The notes: generated from the sequence alone by a model not told the origin. Positions 44,986 to 54,907 are shown, counted from the stretch's first letter. The stretch is DNA of 64,000 nt from Aquimarina sp. AU474 (GCF_900312815.1 NZ_OMPE01000009.1:1550001-1614000), one strand, 5' to 3'. Translations and numbers: made by a program.

Positions 44986-46908
44986 TTATTTGTTAAATAG
45001 CTCTTCAAACTTATCCAGTACTTTTTCACCTGCACTTTTTACTAGTTCTTTCCCAGTTTCTTTGGCAATTTTAAAGACTTCAGATTCGGTGTCCAGATCT
45101 ATTAACTCATCTGGGATATTGGCATAGATATAGTTGTCGTTGATCATAGGCTCCCATGGTAGGATCAGTTTTTTCTCTTTTTTATGATTGATAATCAATC
45201 GATATACATAACCATTGGTGTCTTTGTCCAGAAAGATCTTTTTCTCGGTAAGAGGTTCTCCTTTAGATGCTGAAACATGTATGTTGGATTCTACTTCTTG
45301 TCCAAAGCGCTTATAGCGAATTTGGGCAGTTATTCTAGAGATATCACTACTCTGTAGCTGATCTATATCTGCTTCTAATTCAATGGTTCTAGTAGTAACT
45401 GGGGGTTCTAGCGTAACACCTTCCCATGCACCTCTTTTCCATCTAGGGTTTTTTGGATAAATATTACCACCACGTAAACTCCATTGCGCTTGGTACTCAT
45501 AGGCAGAAGGATCGGTATCTTCACCACGTGCATAGGTTTTTACGCCAGTAATACCATTTTTGGCAATAAATGCTTTGTCGATAGTTAGGTGATCTTCATA
45601 ATCATTACCAGAACTTCGTTTTTTACGAACGTTAACGGTTACGTAGTTTACCGCTTCATCAAACATCTCTTTGGCTTCTAGGTCTAATACAAATCGAATA
45701 TCTCTATGCTGAAAAAAAGGATCGTTAAGATTGATGCTATATACACATTTTGGATTATCCCGAACTTGATTGTACCAACTGGCAAGATTACCAACTATTT
45801 GATAAGGTTGTTTTACTGGTAGACGTACCTCTCTTAGGTCAACCACTTGCGTTTTTCTATTAAAAGAAGTTTTTGATAGAGAAGTTCTAAATTTATATCC
45901 TGCTCCTCCTTTAATGTTAGGAACAGAAAGAGTGTCTGCTAATGTTGGAGTATTACTCTCATCGGGTTTACCCGCAGTACCTTTTTCGGTAAAAGCATTC
46001 AAGAAATATTGAAAAAAAGCTTCTCTAATTACAGTAACTCGTTCATCATTAAGTTTCTCTTCCCACTCGAAACGAATCACTTCTCGCTCTCTTAAATAAT
46101 CATAGTGACTTCTTATCTCTGCATAGGATCGATATGTTTTATTACATAAAAATCCACATCCTTTATCTCTTTTAGAATATCCAGCAGATATGTTATCATA
46201 CTCACGTGAGAATTTACTCCAATCAAATACGATCTTACCTTTTACTGCAGGTGTTTGTAGTGTGAAATAGTAATCCAATACGACAGATAAATCAGTTATA
46301 GATTTTGCTTTTTCAAATGTAGAAGCCAGTAATTGAGCTCCATATTTATCTAACTGAGAAGCAGCTGCGACCTTACCACTTTCGATCAAAGGTGCTTTAC
46401 CCGAAGTAACTACCTTAGAGGTTCTTTTATCATTTGATAAGGTTGCCGATAGAATACGAAAAGATTCGGTTTTTTCATCTAATTTCATAGGGACGGCTCC
46501 CATTACTTTGGCTCCCTTTATTTTTTTTGCCAGTTTTTCTTCGAGCTCTGTTTTTTGACTAGGAGTCAATCCCCATTCCATTAAAAAATGGATAATACCT
46601 CCATTGATTCCTCCTTGATCCGAACGTTCTTCTGTTGTAAATTTTGCAAAAAGAAATTCGGGAGTACCATCTGGTCTCGAACCAATTTTTAATCCAGTCG
46701 GTAGATAATAAAACCTATTGGTTTTGAACCCAATTTGTCGAGAACTTTGACCATATAAGATTACAGAAGTTCCGTCTTCAAGTTTAATGTCTATTCTATT
46801 TTCGGCATCAAGTGCTTGTGCTCCTATTTGAATAGGTAAACAAAATAAGAGAATCGTAATAACAAACCATATAGGTTTGGGTACTGTATGTTGTTTTGTA
46901 TTTTTCAT
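44986..46908 (-). CDS. YYxP-family exported protein 2
   Basis: 640 residues with a signal peptide ending IGAQ. Family marks are FYYLPTGLKIG with GTPEFLFAKFT (about 47-72), NGGIIHFLMEWGL, KGAKVMGAVPMKL, GKAPLIESGKVAAASQL, then RDIRFVLDLEAKEMFDEAVNYVTVNVRKK and YEYQAQWSLRGG. A CxxxC-like pair, GCGFLCNK (about 241-248), lies in the middle and is unique among the paralogues. It is followed by a long charged helix. The final 30 residues (SEVFKIAKETGKELVKSAGE) form an extra amphipathic helix. The gaps are 11 bp to the next gene and 30 bp to the previous one. No known fold was recognised. Confidence 0.6.
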   Translation of the reverse strand: MKNTKQHTVPKPIWFVITILLFCLPIQIGAQALDAENRIDIKLEDGTSVILYGQSSRQIGFKTNRFYYLPTGLKIGSRPDGTPEFLFAKFTTEERSDQGGINGGIIHFLMEWGLTPSQKTELEEKLAKKIKGAKVMGAVPMKLDEKTESFRILSATLSNDKRTSKVVTSGKAPLIESGKVAAASQLDKYGAQLLASTFEKAKSITDLSVVLDYYFTLQTPAVKGKIVFDWSKFSREYDNISAGYSKRDKGCGFLCNKTYRSYAEIRSHYDYLREREVIRFEWEEKLNDERVTVIREAFFQYFLNAFTEKGTAGKPDESNTPTLADTLSVPNIKGGAGYKFRTSLSKTSFNRKTQVVDLREVRLPVKQPYQIVGNLASWYNQVRDNPKCVYSINLNDPFFQHRDIRFVLDLEAKEMFDEAVNYVTVNVRKKRSSGNDYEDHLTIDKAFIAKNGITGVKTYARGEDTDPSAYEYQAQWSLRGGNIYPKNPRWKRGAWEGVTLEPPVTTRTIELEADIDQLQSSDISRITAQIRYKRFGQEVESNIHVSASKGEPLTEKKIFLDKDTNGYVYRLIINHKKEKKLILPWEPMINDNYIYANIPDELIDLDTESEVFKIAKETGKELVKSAGEKVLDKFEELFNK

Positions 46909-46938
46909 TGTAATTATTTTTTAGATGTTTATGAATTA

Positions 46939-48681
46939 TTAATTTGCTGGGTCATCCACAAAAATGATCCCTGAGTTATCAGTTCCATTTTTGGTAACTC
47001 GTTTTCCGTTTTCTCCAATCCAAGTCATCTTATATTTGTAGTCTTGATGATTTAGAGGTAGTGTTATTTCAAAACCTGATTGAGATAGGTCATCACCTTG
47101 TTTAACAATTTTTTGTGGACGCATAGTTTTTCCAAAAAAAGGATATTCTATTTGCACTGCAACGGCTCTGTATCCTTGACTTTGTATGGTCTCCATATTC
47201 CCGGCTAGTTGAATATGAGTTCGCTCGAAAGGAGTGAATAAATTGATCATAGAAGCCGAGGCTGACTCCCAATCTGTTTCGTGATTGGCTCCTCCTTGAA
47301 ATTGCCATATAGTTTTGTATTCATAATCTAGCCAGAGAAAACGATCTTTATCGCCTTTGGATCCATAAGTGATAGAAAATGGTTGAGCATTATTTTGATT
47401 AAATTGTATTTTATTTACTATTAAAGAGCGCATCGTTTCTTCGCCATTCTGATGCTTTTTCCTAACCAATACAGTTACATTATTGACCATTTTATCAAAC
47501 TCTTTGTATAATGAGCCATCTATACCAACACGTACTTCTCTTAATTGAAAATCTTCATCTTCGATAGAAGTGGTTTTGAATATGCTGTTATCACTTTTAT
47601 ATTTTTTGTATAGATTACCGATATTGAAAGTGATAAAATGATGTCTCTCTACTGGTAGTCTTGAGTTAAAAGAAACAGTACTTTTACCTGATTTTTTAAC
47701 CTCTTTGTATTTATAAGAGGCCTGAAAACCAAACCCTCCGGTACTCAATCCTGGTTGTTTATTATCTTGAGATTGATTCATTAAACCAGATAACATTTCG
47801 GTGATAGCATCTTGGTTTTGTTGAGGAGGTTGCTCTACAGGATCAAAAAGCATTTGAAGCATTTTTTCCATCACTGTATTCATGAGCTGATCCATCTGTT
47901 CATCTGCTCCGTTGGTGGTAAGCTTTATGGCCTGATTTTTCATTAGCTCGTCGATTTCTAAACCTGCTTGCGCACCTATAAACATATACCCTCCACCTAC
48001 GCTCGCTTCATGACGTTTGTTTACCTCTGACCAATCAATTTCTAAAAGAGCATCGTATGCATTACTTAAACCGGAGAAAGTAAGGTCAAATACCAGAGAA
48101 ATATCTGGTGTGGCCATTTTGAAACTCTCAAATAGAAGTTTAGAATCTTTGGGGGTTAATTCAAAGGACAAAGCAATTTTATTACCTTCTAATACAGGTG
48201 CTTTTCCTTTCATCATCACCTTACGTTTTTGTCCTCCTTCTTCAGGGTCTATAATTGAAGATATTAGTGCATAACTTCCTTCCTTAAAAATAACTGGCCC
48301 TTTAAGTTTGGCATTATAATCACCAGTGATGTAAGCCAATTCGTCACTTACGATCTCCAATTGCTGTTCTGGAGTCTCATAGAGTACTAGAAAATGTAAT
48401 ACACCTCCACCTTTTGCTTTAAGAATGCTATTACTAGTTTCGCTTGGTTCTGCTTCTGTACTTACATATCTCATAAAAGAAAACTGTGGTTTGTTTTCTT
48501 CTATACCTAATCTCGATAGAGATGGCAAATAGTAATATGAGGAAGGGTCTTCTTTTGATGGAAAACACCAAACTCCTTCGACTCTTATACCTTGATCTAT
48601 TAAAAGTTGGGCAAATACTCCCTTTGAACCCCCTAAAAAAATTATTAGAAAGATCCCAATACTTGTTATTGTTGTTTTCAT
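46939..48681 (-). CDS. YYxP-family exported protein 3
   Basis: 580 residues, signal peptide ending GVFAQ. It has YYYLPSLSRLG and KPQFSFMRYV (about 48-72), GGGVLHFLVLYETP, AKLKGPVIFKEGSYALISSI, GKAPVLEGNKIALSFELTPKDS, and the late block FDKMVNNVTVLVRKKHQNG ... WLDYEYKTIWQFQGG ... YKYKMTWIGENG. The middle contains a Gln/Asn-rich, Met-rich helical stretch (about 260-310). This and protein 1 are the most similar pair by eye (for example both read APVL(D/E)G...S..LT..S..L(W/F)ESFK). The gene lies between paralogues 2 and 4 with short gaps. Confidence 0.6.
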   Translation of the reverse strand: MKTTITSIGIFLIIFLGGSKGVFAQLLIDQGIRVEGVWCFPSKEDPSSYYYLPSLSRLGIEENKPQFSFMRYVSTEAEPSETSNSILKAKGGGVLHFLVLYETPEQQLEIVSDELAYITGDYNAKLKGPVIFKEGSYALISSIIDPEEGGQKRKVMMKGKAPVLEGNKIALSFELTPKDSKLLFESFKMATPDISLVFDLTFSGLSNAYDALLEIDWSEVNKRHEASVGGGYMFIGAQAGLEIDELMKNQAIKLTTNGADEQMDQLMNTVMEKMLQMLFDPVEQPPQQNQDAITEMLSGLMNQSQDNKQPGLSTGGFGFQASYKYKEVKKSGKSTVSFNSRLPVERHHFITFNIGNLYKKYKSDNSIFKTTSIEDEDFQLREVRVGIDGSLYKEFDKMVNNVTVLVRKKHQNGEETMRSLIVNKIQFNQNNAQPFSITYGSKGDKDRFLWLDYEYKTIWQFQGGANHETDWESASASMINLFTPFERTHIQLAGNMETIQSQGYRAVAVQIEYPFFGKTMRPQKIVKQGDDLSQSGFEITLPLNHQDYKYKMTWIGENGKRVTKNGTDNSGIIFVDDPAN

Positions 48682-48694
48682 TTTTCTCTGTTTT

Positions 48695-50461
48695 TTAGTT
48701 ACCTAATTTTTTTGGGGGAGTGAGGTATATGTATCCATTTTCCAATTTTTGATGAGGGCTTTTAACTTTATCACCTGTTTTGGTATACCAAATTGTACGG
48801 TAAGCAACATCACCATTGTAGTCATAGAATACAGCTGTTTTAGAATTGTTTTCTTCTCCTGAACTTCTAAGAGTAAGTGATTTCACAAATTGAGTTTTAC
48901 CAAGAAAATCTGCGGCAAAGTCCACAATAACAGAGGCAACATCAGCTTCGGCTAGCACTTGTTTATCTAGGTCAACTTCTACTGCGAGTTTTTGAAAAGG
49001 GGGAGATATTACAATTGCCGGACTTTGAGATGTTTTCCATTGAGAATTGGAGCCCACAAACTCTGATTGACCGCGAACACTCCATGAGATTTGATATTCA
49101 TATTCCTTCCAATTGGCTGATTGTTCGCCCAATCGAGGGAAGGCAATGGATTTAAAAATTTTTCCATTTTTAATATCCTTAGCATTAAAATAAAGTTGAC
49201 TAGTAAAATCACGTCTGCCGGTGTATTTTTTTCTGAAATTTACAGTAACAAAATTCACTACTTCTTCAAAAGATTCTGCAAAATCAGTATCCAACTGAAA
49301 AATGATCTCTCGCTTTTCAAAATCTGCATTATCCATATCGACCACTCTAAAGTATTTAGGATCTTCTTTGAAGCTTTCATATAAACCACCTAGATTACCA
49401 GCCGTGTAAAATGGAACTTTTATGGTAGTGGATTCACTTAAGTCAAGTCTAAATCGATGCACCCGAATATCCTTTTTTTCTTTTACTACATGTTGAATAT
49501 CAGGGATGAACATGCTGGCAGGACCAAAGGCAAATCCAGATAGAATACCTTTCCCTGTTTTATCTTTTTCTTTGGCGGGATCCTCAATATCAGGCCTCTT
49601 TGACCATCCTGTTTCTGTATCAAACATGATATTGATAAGCTTGTCGGTAACGATTTGCAATATTTTCTTTAAATCGCTTTTTACACCTAATGTTTTAGTG
49701 CGATCCAAAGCTTGGATTTTTATAGTACTATTATTATATAAACTATCTACTACTTTACTAACCTCATCGTGAGTAAATAGTGTTTCAGTTTTTGAGTACG
49801 AGCTAAAATGATCGTAAATCATATCCATTTCGGCTTCGACTACTACGTTGTATGCTTCAACAGCCGCTTCGTAGTATCCGTCTACTGCTATAGAAACATC
49901 TGAAGCAGCTCCTTTAAAAGTTTCCCATAAAAGAGTTGATCCTTCTTGATTTAATTTTGCTGCAAGAACGGCTTTTGATCCGGGGGTAAAAGGAGCTCTA
50001 CCACTTGTAATCATATTTTTGGTAAAACTTTCAGTTCCTAATGTATCTGTTAAAATGGAAGATATTACCCTAAAACTCCCTAATGCTGATTCTCCTTCTT
50101 TTAGTGTTTCTAATAAAGGAATAGGACCTCTGATTTTGGCATCTTTTATTTTACTTTGTAGTTTTTTTTCAACATTTTTGAGTTTGTCTTCTTCCATTCT
50201 AAACTCAAACAAAGCATGAAGTAATCCTCCGTTATCTTTTTCTTCTTTCCCCACATATTTCATGCATAAAAATTCGAAATCTCCTTTGTCATTAATCGCT
50301 AAGCGAGGATATTGAGGTATATAATAATAGGTGAGCGAATCATTATAATCTTGTAATAATTGCAACTCGTCTATGGTTATTCTGCCTTTGTCATAATGTA
50401 CTTGAGCAGTACCATTTATTTGGACAATTAGCCCTAACAGTATGATGATAAATTGTCTCAT
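48695..50461 (-). CDS. YYxP-family exported protein 4
   Basis: 588 residues with a signal peptide ending INGTAQ. Family blocks are YYYIPQYPRLA and GDFEFLCMKYV (about 45-72), NGGLLHALFEF, KDAKIRGPIPLL, GRAPFTPGSKAVLAAKLNQEGSTLLWETFKGAASDVS, EIIFQLDTDFAESFEEVVNFVTVNFRKK, and YRTIWYTKTGDK near the end. The middle holds a helical segment around a Tyr/Ser-rich patch (HFSSYSKTETLFTHDEV). The start overlaps the stop of the upstream paralogue 5 gene by 4 bp (ATGA), so the two are translationally coupled. Confidence 0.6.
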   Translation of the reverse strand: MRQFIIILLGLIVQINGTAQVHYDKGRITIDELQLLQDYNDSLTYYYIPQYPRLAINDKGDFEFLCMKYVGKEEKDNGGLLHALFEFRMEEDKLKNVEKKLQSKIKDAKIRGPIPLLETLKEGESALGSFRVISSILTDTLGTESFTKNMITSGRAPFTPGSKAVLAAKLNQEGSTLLWETFKGAASDVSIAVDGYYEAAVEAYNVVVEAEMDMIYDHFSSYSKTETLFTHDEVSKVVDSLYNNSTIKIQALDRTKTLGVKSDLKKILQIVTDKLINIMFDTETGWSKRPDIEDPAKEKDKTGKGILSGFAFGPASMFIPDIQHVVKEKKDIRVHRFRLDLSESTTIKVPFYTAGNLGGLYESFKEDPKYFRVVDMDNADFEKREIIFQLDTDFAESFEEVVNFVTVNFRKKYTGRRDFTSQLYFNAKDIKNGKIFKSIAFPRLGEQSANWKEYEYQISWSVRGQSEFVGSNSQWKTSQSPAIVISPPFQKLAVEVDLDKQVLAEADVASVIVDFAADFLGKTQFVKSLTLRSSGEENNSKTAVFYDYNGDVAYRTIWYTKTGDKVKSPHQKLENGYIYLTPPKKLGN

Positions 50462-51606
50462 TTTTCTTCGTTTTTAGTGTTTTCTTCAAAATCTTTTTGA
50501 GAACTGACATCGATGATTCCTGTCCAATTCTCTTTTTGTTGCCAACTTCCTTCTATAACCTCTCCTTTTTGAGTAAGTTCAATAACTTTGTATCTTAATG
50601 GTTTGTCCAGCCTTACAGCGTATTTGAACCTTAATTCATATGCATATACATCGGGGGAATCTTTATTGAATTCGAGTTCTGAAGTAACTTTTTTATTTCG
50701 TACTCCTTCGGCTTGGAATTCTATAAGTTTGGCTACAAGATCTGGTCGTATCTGATTTGTAAAATCATAGCAGTACACATCGATTAATCCATACCTTGGA
50801 GATAGCGTGCTTTCAAAACTGATTTCATTTAGAAGTTCTGGCCATTTATTGATATCAACGTCCACAGCATATGCTCCTGTGCTAATAAGAGTTCCGCTAG
50901 CTTTTTCTTCTTTAGTTTTTAGTGAATCATTGTTCAGGTTGTGAAATACTTCTGCCAACTCTTTGGGACCATTAAACATATATGAGATACTATCGGTGTA
51001 TTTGCCATTCCCCCATAAAGCATAAGCAACACTTAAAACACCTTTTTCTTTTTTGATTCCATCCCAAATAATTTGTGTGGTGTGTTTATCAGGTCTGATT
51101 GTAAATGTTTTGGTATTCCATATACCTCCTTCAAATTTTTCTTTTGAATCATTTTTTGTGTAGTTCGCGGTAAGAATTTCTTCTTTGTTGGTTTCTAGAT
51201 CTACATATACAAGATGGGCTTCCATTTTTTTTATGGGCATAGGAAGAAACCTGAGTTTACACGATTGACAAATACGTTCTTTAAGTATACCTTTTACATA
51301 TTTTAATTGTTTCGAACTTAAAGTTCGAGGTGAAATTGTAAATTGGATCATACTACTTTGTTTCCAGGTTTCAGTTCCTCGAGATCGACTACCTATATGT
51401 GTCATTTTTACAAAAGAGAAACTAGGTTCTCCTTCTTCGTTTTCATCTAATTGGATAGTCTTTGGCGCATAGTAAAAGGTATTTTTGTCACTCTCATCAC
51501 CATAAATAATTACTTCCTGAATCAGATGTCTATCAGACATGTTTGGTTGAGCTGTTAAGTTAATAGACACCCATAATCCAATCCATATGTAGATAAGCGA
51601 TTTCAT
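50458..51606 (-). CDS. YYxP-family exported protein 5, short form
   Basis: 382 residues, signal peptide ending NLTAQ. This is the shortest member. It keeps the N-terminal block (FYYAPKTIQLDENEEGEPSFSFVKMT, about 45-70; RICQSCKLRFLPMPIKKME), a central IIWDGIKKEKGVLSVAY region and the C-terminal block (YAYELRFKYAVRLDKPLRYKVIELTQKGEV), but lacks the long helical middle of proteins 1-4. It therefore shows the minimum family core. It is coupled to paralogue 4 by a 4-bp overlap. Function unknown. Confidence 0.55.
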   Translation of the reverse strand: MKSLIYIWIGLWVSINLTAQPNMSDRHLIQEVIIYGDESDKNTFYYAPKTIQLDENEEGEPSFSFVKMTHIGSRSRGTETWKQSSMIQFTISPRTLSSKQLKYVKGILKERICQSCKLRFLPMPIKKMEAHLVYVDLETNKEEILTANYTKNDSKEKFEGGIWNTKTFTIRPDKHTTQIIWDGIKKEKGVLSVAYALWGNGKYTDSISYMFNGPKELAEVFHNLNNDSLKTKEEKASGTLISTGAYAVDVDINKWPELLNEISFESTLSPRYGLIDVYCYDFTNQIRPDLVAKLIEFQAEGVRNKKVTSELEFNKDSPDVYAYELRFKYAVRLDKPLRYKVIELTQKGEVIEGSWQQKENWTGIIDVSSQKDFEENTKNEEK

Positions 51607-51635
51607 AGTTTAATCTTTGAGTTTATTAAATCGTA

Positions 51636-54059
51636 CTAGTTTTCTGTTTCTTCGAGATCTTCAGATATGTTAATTTCTGGCCATTGATTAAAATGTGGTT
51701 TTAAATTGCTAGGACTAAGTATGATCTGAAGTTTATCCCCTTGGATCCATTTGTTCATCTCGTACTGTAAACCATCTGGCATAACCATCGTAACACGATA
51801 TTGAAAACTGGGTTTTTCTGAATCGAAGAGATAAACTGTAGGTGATTTTTGACGTTGGTTGTCGTCAGAAATCTCAATAGGATCAGAAGTTTCTATTGTT
51901 TTTCTTTTTCCAGGATCCATTTGTGTTGATTTAAGATCTATCCAAACAAAAGCTGCTCCTGTGCTTTTTAGAAGATTAAGTGACCTGAATGTTATTTTTT
52001 GTTTTGTTGCTGCACTCAATCCACCTGTAATATCATTGATGATATCTTGAGAACAAGGCTCGCATTCTAATAAGCTATAGTCAATAAAAGCACGTAACGG
52101 TTTTAAACTTTTTGGGATGTTAAATCTCTCTGGCTTGGTGAATTTTAAAATGTCTTTGGGTTGTATTGTTTTATTCCCCAAATCAAAAGAGTAAATAGTC
52201 GGTTTGATTCCTTCACTAGTTTTATTTGGAGTTAATACATGAAGATATTTGACTAGAATAGGAAAGGGAATTGGATTCGTAAGCTGGGATAATGATTTCA
52301 AGTTTACTTCAAATACTCCATAAGATTGTTTGTCTCTAATACTGATTTTTGCAGGGATGTCATATTTTTCTGCAGCTTCACTATCACCAGCCAGCTTGGA
52401 TTTAAAATGTAAGATAAATGAGAGTCCATTTTGCAATACTCCACTTTTAAGAGCGTCTATGTTATCATCCGAGGTGGTAAAAGCAATTTCTAAAGGATGG
52501 CCAAAGTCGGAGAAACCGATGGTTGATATTTGATCATCACTAATATCGAACCCACCACCACTGAATTCTATTTTTGGGTTTTTTACAGGTAGAGGTTTTA
52601 ATTTTACTTTAGGGTTTGTCATACTACCATCGATATCTCGAATGATTTTCTTGAGCATGTCCTCTATAAATCGTATTTCTTTTAGTGTAATACCCGATGT
52701 AAGTGTAGCTTGCACACGGGTGCTATTGTTTTGCTCTCCATTAGAGTTTTTTCCGTAGTCAACATTTAATTTATGTTTTTTGATGTCTTTATCCCACTCT
52801 AAATGATATGAATTGGGAAGATAATAGAACACCCCAGACTTTGGTTCTTTGTCTACAATTAGATTTGCTTGTATACGAGAGTATTGATGGGATCTATTAG
52901 GATCAAATCGATCACTTAATTCTGCTTCAAGATTGATAAAAACAGGTAAGGGCTCTTTGTCAAGATCGGGCCCCGCTGGAGCCTTGGCTGGTCCTGCTGG
53001 AGATGCGAAAGAGAAATTACCTAGATATTGATACAATGAATTGTTGTTTAGTAATAATTGTGTGTTCATTGTTGAGGCTGTGTTAGGAACTTCTTTTAGC
53101 TTCCATTTTTGTGCATTTCCTCTGTTTAGAGGATACATCCATATTGGTGTGCCATCGGCGGATCGTCCTCCTTGTACATCTAGGTAAGTACCTTTTTTGG
53201 ATTGTATAAAGTAATATCCGTTAGAGGTAGGTACAAATTTCCATTTAGTATTATCATTTCCTTTACCCGCCCATAATAAGGCCAAAGCTTTTGGTTGATT
53301 TGATCTGTTTTGCACATGAATGTATTTTCCTGGTCTAAATCTTATATAAAAATATCCGCCTCCTGCATTTTCTAATGTGAATTTTTGAGCATTTCCACCA
53401 TTATATCTCCATAGATGAAGTGGTGTGCCATTTGCAGTTTTATTTCCTTTTACATCCATATATTTGCCTGCAATCGCAGATTGTATATAGTATGTTTTGC
53501 CTGCTAATTTTGTTTGGGTATTTGCTGTAAATACTTGTGATCTGTCTCTAGTGGTACGAACAGTAATGGGTACTTTCTTAAGTTTCCAACGTTGTGCATT
53601 ACTGCGGTTAAGGGTATATAACCAAATGGGAGTGCCATCTGTGGATTTTCCTCCTTTTACATCAAGATAGGTTCCTTTTTTAGATTGAATATAGAAATAA
53701 CCATTAGGAGCTGGGACAAAACGCCATTTGGCATTGTCATTCTTTCCTTGCCATATATGAGCTAAAACTCTAGGTTGATTTGACCCGTGTTGTACATGAA
53801 CATATTTTCCTGATCTGAATCTGATGTAGAAATAACCTCCTCCAGCATTTTCTAGTGTAAATTTTTGAGCATTACCACCATTGTGACGCCACAGATGTAA
53901 TGGAGTACCATTGGCAATTTGATTACTTTTCACATCCATATTTTTACCCGATATGGCAGATTGTATGTAGTACGTTGCCCCGGCTCGTTGAGCTTTTAAA
54001 CTTGTTAACGAGAATATTAGTACAAAAAAGAGTATGGTGTATTGAATATTTTTTTTCAT
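51636..54059 (-). CDS. YYxP-family exported protein 6 with two ricin-type beta-trefoil lectin domains
   Basis: 807 residues, signal peptide ending SLKAQ. Residues 28-160 and 188-330 are two ricin B-type (RICIN) modules, near copies of each other: YYIQSAISGKNMDVKSNQ / YYIQSAIAGKYMDVKGNK, GTPLHLWRHNGGNAQKF / GTPLHLWRYNGGNAQKF, and YFYIQSKKGTYLDVKGGK / YYFIQSKKGTYLDVQGGR. They are expected to bind carbohydrate. A short Ala/Pro-rich linker leads to a family C-terminal half (about 370-800), which includes FYYLPNSYHLEWD, STRVQATLTSGITL and YRVTMVMPDGLQYEM. It is probably the targeting member of the set. It follows the first gene of the operon by 13 bp. Confidence 0.7.
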   Translation of the reverse strand: MKKNIQYTILFFVLIFSLTSLKAQRAGATYYIQSAISGKNMDVKSNQIANGTPLHLWRHNGGNAQKFTLENAGGGYFYIRFRSGKYVHVQHGSNQPRVLAHIWQGKNDNAKWRFVPAPNGYFYIQSKKGTYLDVKGGKSTDGTPIWLYTLNRSNAQRWKLKKVPITVRTTRDRSQVFTANTQTKLAGKTYYIQSAIAGKYMDVKGNKTANGTPLHLWRYNGGNAQKFTLENAGGGYFYIRFRPGKYIHVQNRSNQPKALALLWAGKGNDNTKWKFVPTSNGYYFIQSKKGTYLDVQGGRSADGTPIWMYPLNRGNAQKWKLKEVPNTASTMNTQLLLNNNSLYQYLGNFSFASPAGPAKAPAGPDLDKEPLPVFINLEAELSDRFDPNRSHQYSRIQANLIVDKEPKSGVFYYLPNSYHLEWDKDIKKHKLNVDYGKNSNGEQNNSTRVQATLTSGITLKEIRFIEDMLKKIIRDIDGSMTNPKVKLKPLPVKNPKIEFSGGGFDISDDQISTIGFSDFGHPLEIAFTTSDDNIDALKSGVLQNGLSFILHFKSKLAGDSEAAEKYDIPAKISIRDKQSYGVFEVNLKSLSQLTNPIPFPILVKYLHVLTPNKTSEGIKPTIYSFDLGNKTIQPKDILKFTKPERFNIPKSLKPLRAFIDYSLLECEPCSQDIINDITGGLSAATKQKITFRSLNLLKSTGAAFVWIDLKSTQMDPGKRKTIETSDPIEISDDNQRQKSPTVYLFDSEKPSFQYRVTMVMPDGLQYEMNKWIQGDKLQIILSPSNLKPHFNQWPEINISEDLEETEN

Positions 54060-54072
54060 GATTTCTGTAATT

Positions 54073-54648
54073 TTAATTGTGGATAAATGTTCTGCGAGTT
54101 TTTTCTAGAGGAGTTAGTCTTAACTCGATAGTTTGTGGGGTTCTTTCTACTATTCGAGGTGGAGTAGAAGTAGAGGAATCTTCAGAAGAGGATGTTTTTG
54201 AAGACCAATTTTTGTTCAATTCGAATACATAGGAGATACCTTTAAAACGTAACATTCCGTTTGTAAAAATTAACTCTATAAAACCCGAAGAAGTTTCTTT
54301 CGAACTCATTAGCTTAAGACGTGCTTTTATTCTCTCCTTTCCGGAAGACACCTTTTTGGCGAAGGGAATGATTTCTAATTTTGGATTTCCTGATTTACTA
54401 AGAGCTAATATTTTAAGGTGTTTTCCTGAATATCCTTTAAAATGAATATCCAATTCTAAGGTGCTTTGAGTTTGAGTGAGTACGACAACTTTTTCTACAC
54501 TACCTTCCATTCCTTCTAATTGTTTTGGTTTGGTACCTTTACGTTTCTCACTTTCGGATGGAACATATTTGAGTTCTTCAGTTTGAGAAATACCTTGGAA
54601 ATAGGAACAAAAAATGATCATAATCCATAAAATTTTTCTTGCCTTCAT
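54073..54648 (-). CDS. Small exported protein, first gene of the nine-gene operon
   Basis: 191 residues. The signal peptide (1-21) ends QGISQ. The mature domain (about 50-145) is beta-rich with Lys/Glu/Ser composition (LELDIHFKGYSGKHLKIL, GFIELIFTNGMLRFKGISYVFEL) and could be a small Ig-like or beta-sandwich fold. It ends in a Ser/Thr-rich stretch and a basic tail. No family was recognised and it does not show the YYxP landmarks. It leads the operon; the 54649-54760 upstream DNA includes a CGGGTT/AACCCG hairpin (54690-54713). Confidence 0.55.
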   Translation of the reverse strand: MKARKILWIMIIFCSYFQGISQTEELKYVPSESEKRKGTKPKQLEGMEGSVEKVVVLTQTQSTLELDIHFKGYSGKHLKILALSKSGNPKLEIIPFAKKVSSGKERIKARLKLMSSKETSSGFIELIFTNGMLRFKGISYVFELNKNWSSKTSSSEDSSTSTPPRIVERTPQTIELRLTPLEKTRRTFIHN

Positions 54649-54907
54649 ATTAAAAATATTTTGAGTTTACTTTACCAATTGTTATCAATCGGGTTAACTT
54701 TTTAATAAACCCGTTTGTCTATTAATGAAGATTCTAGAAAAGGTTAACATGGATATTCTTTATGGACAGAAATATTGGGGATATTTAGGAGATAAAAAAT
54801 GTGATTGTAAAAATGAAAGACCAAAGAAATAAGAACGTTTGATCAAGGTAAGAGAAAGAGTTGATAGACTATTTCTGTACTACTATAGAATAATAGATGT
54901 GCTAATA

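Noticed and set aside
54839..54907. Longer start for the GG-leader peptide
   Set aside because: The extra 23 residues break the normal basic start of GG leaders; ATG at 54908 fits the family.
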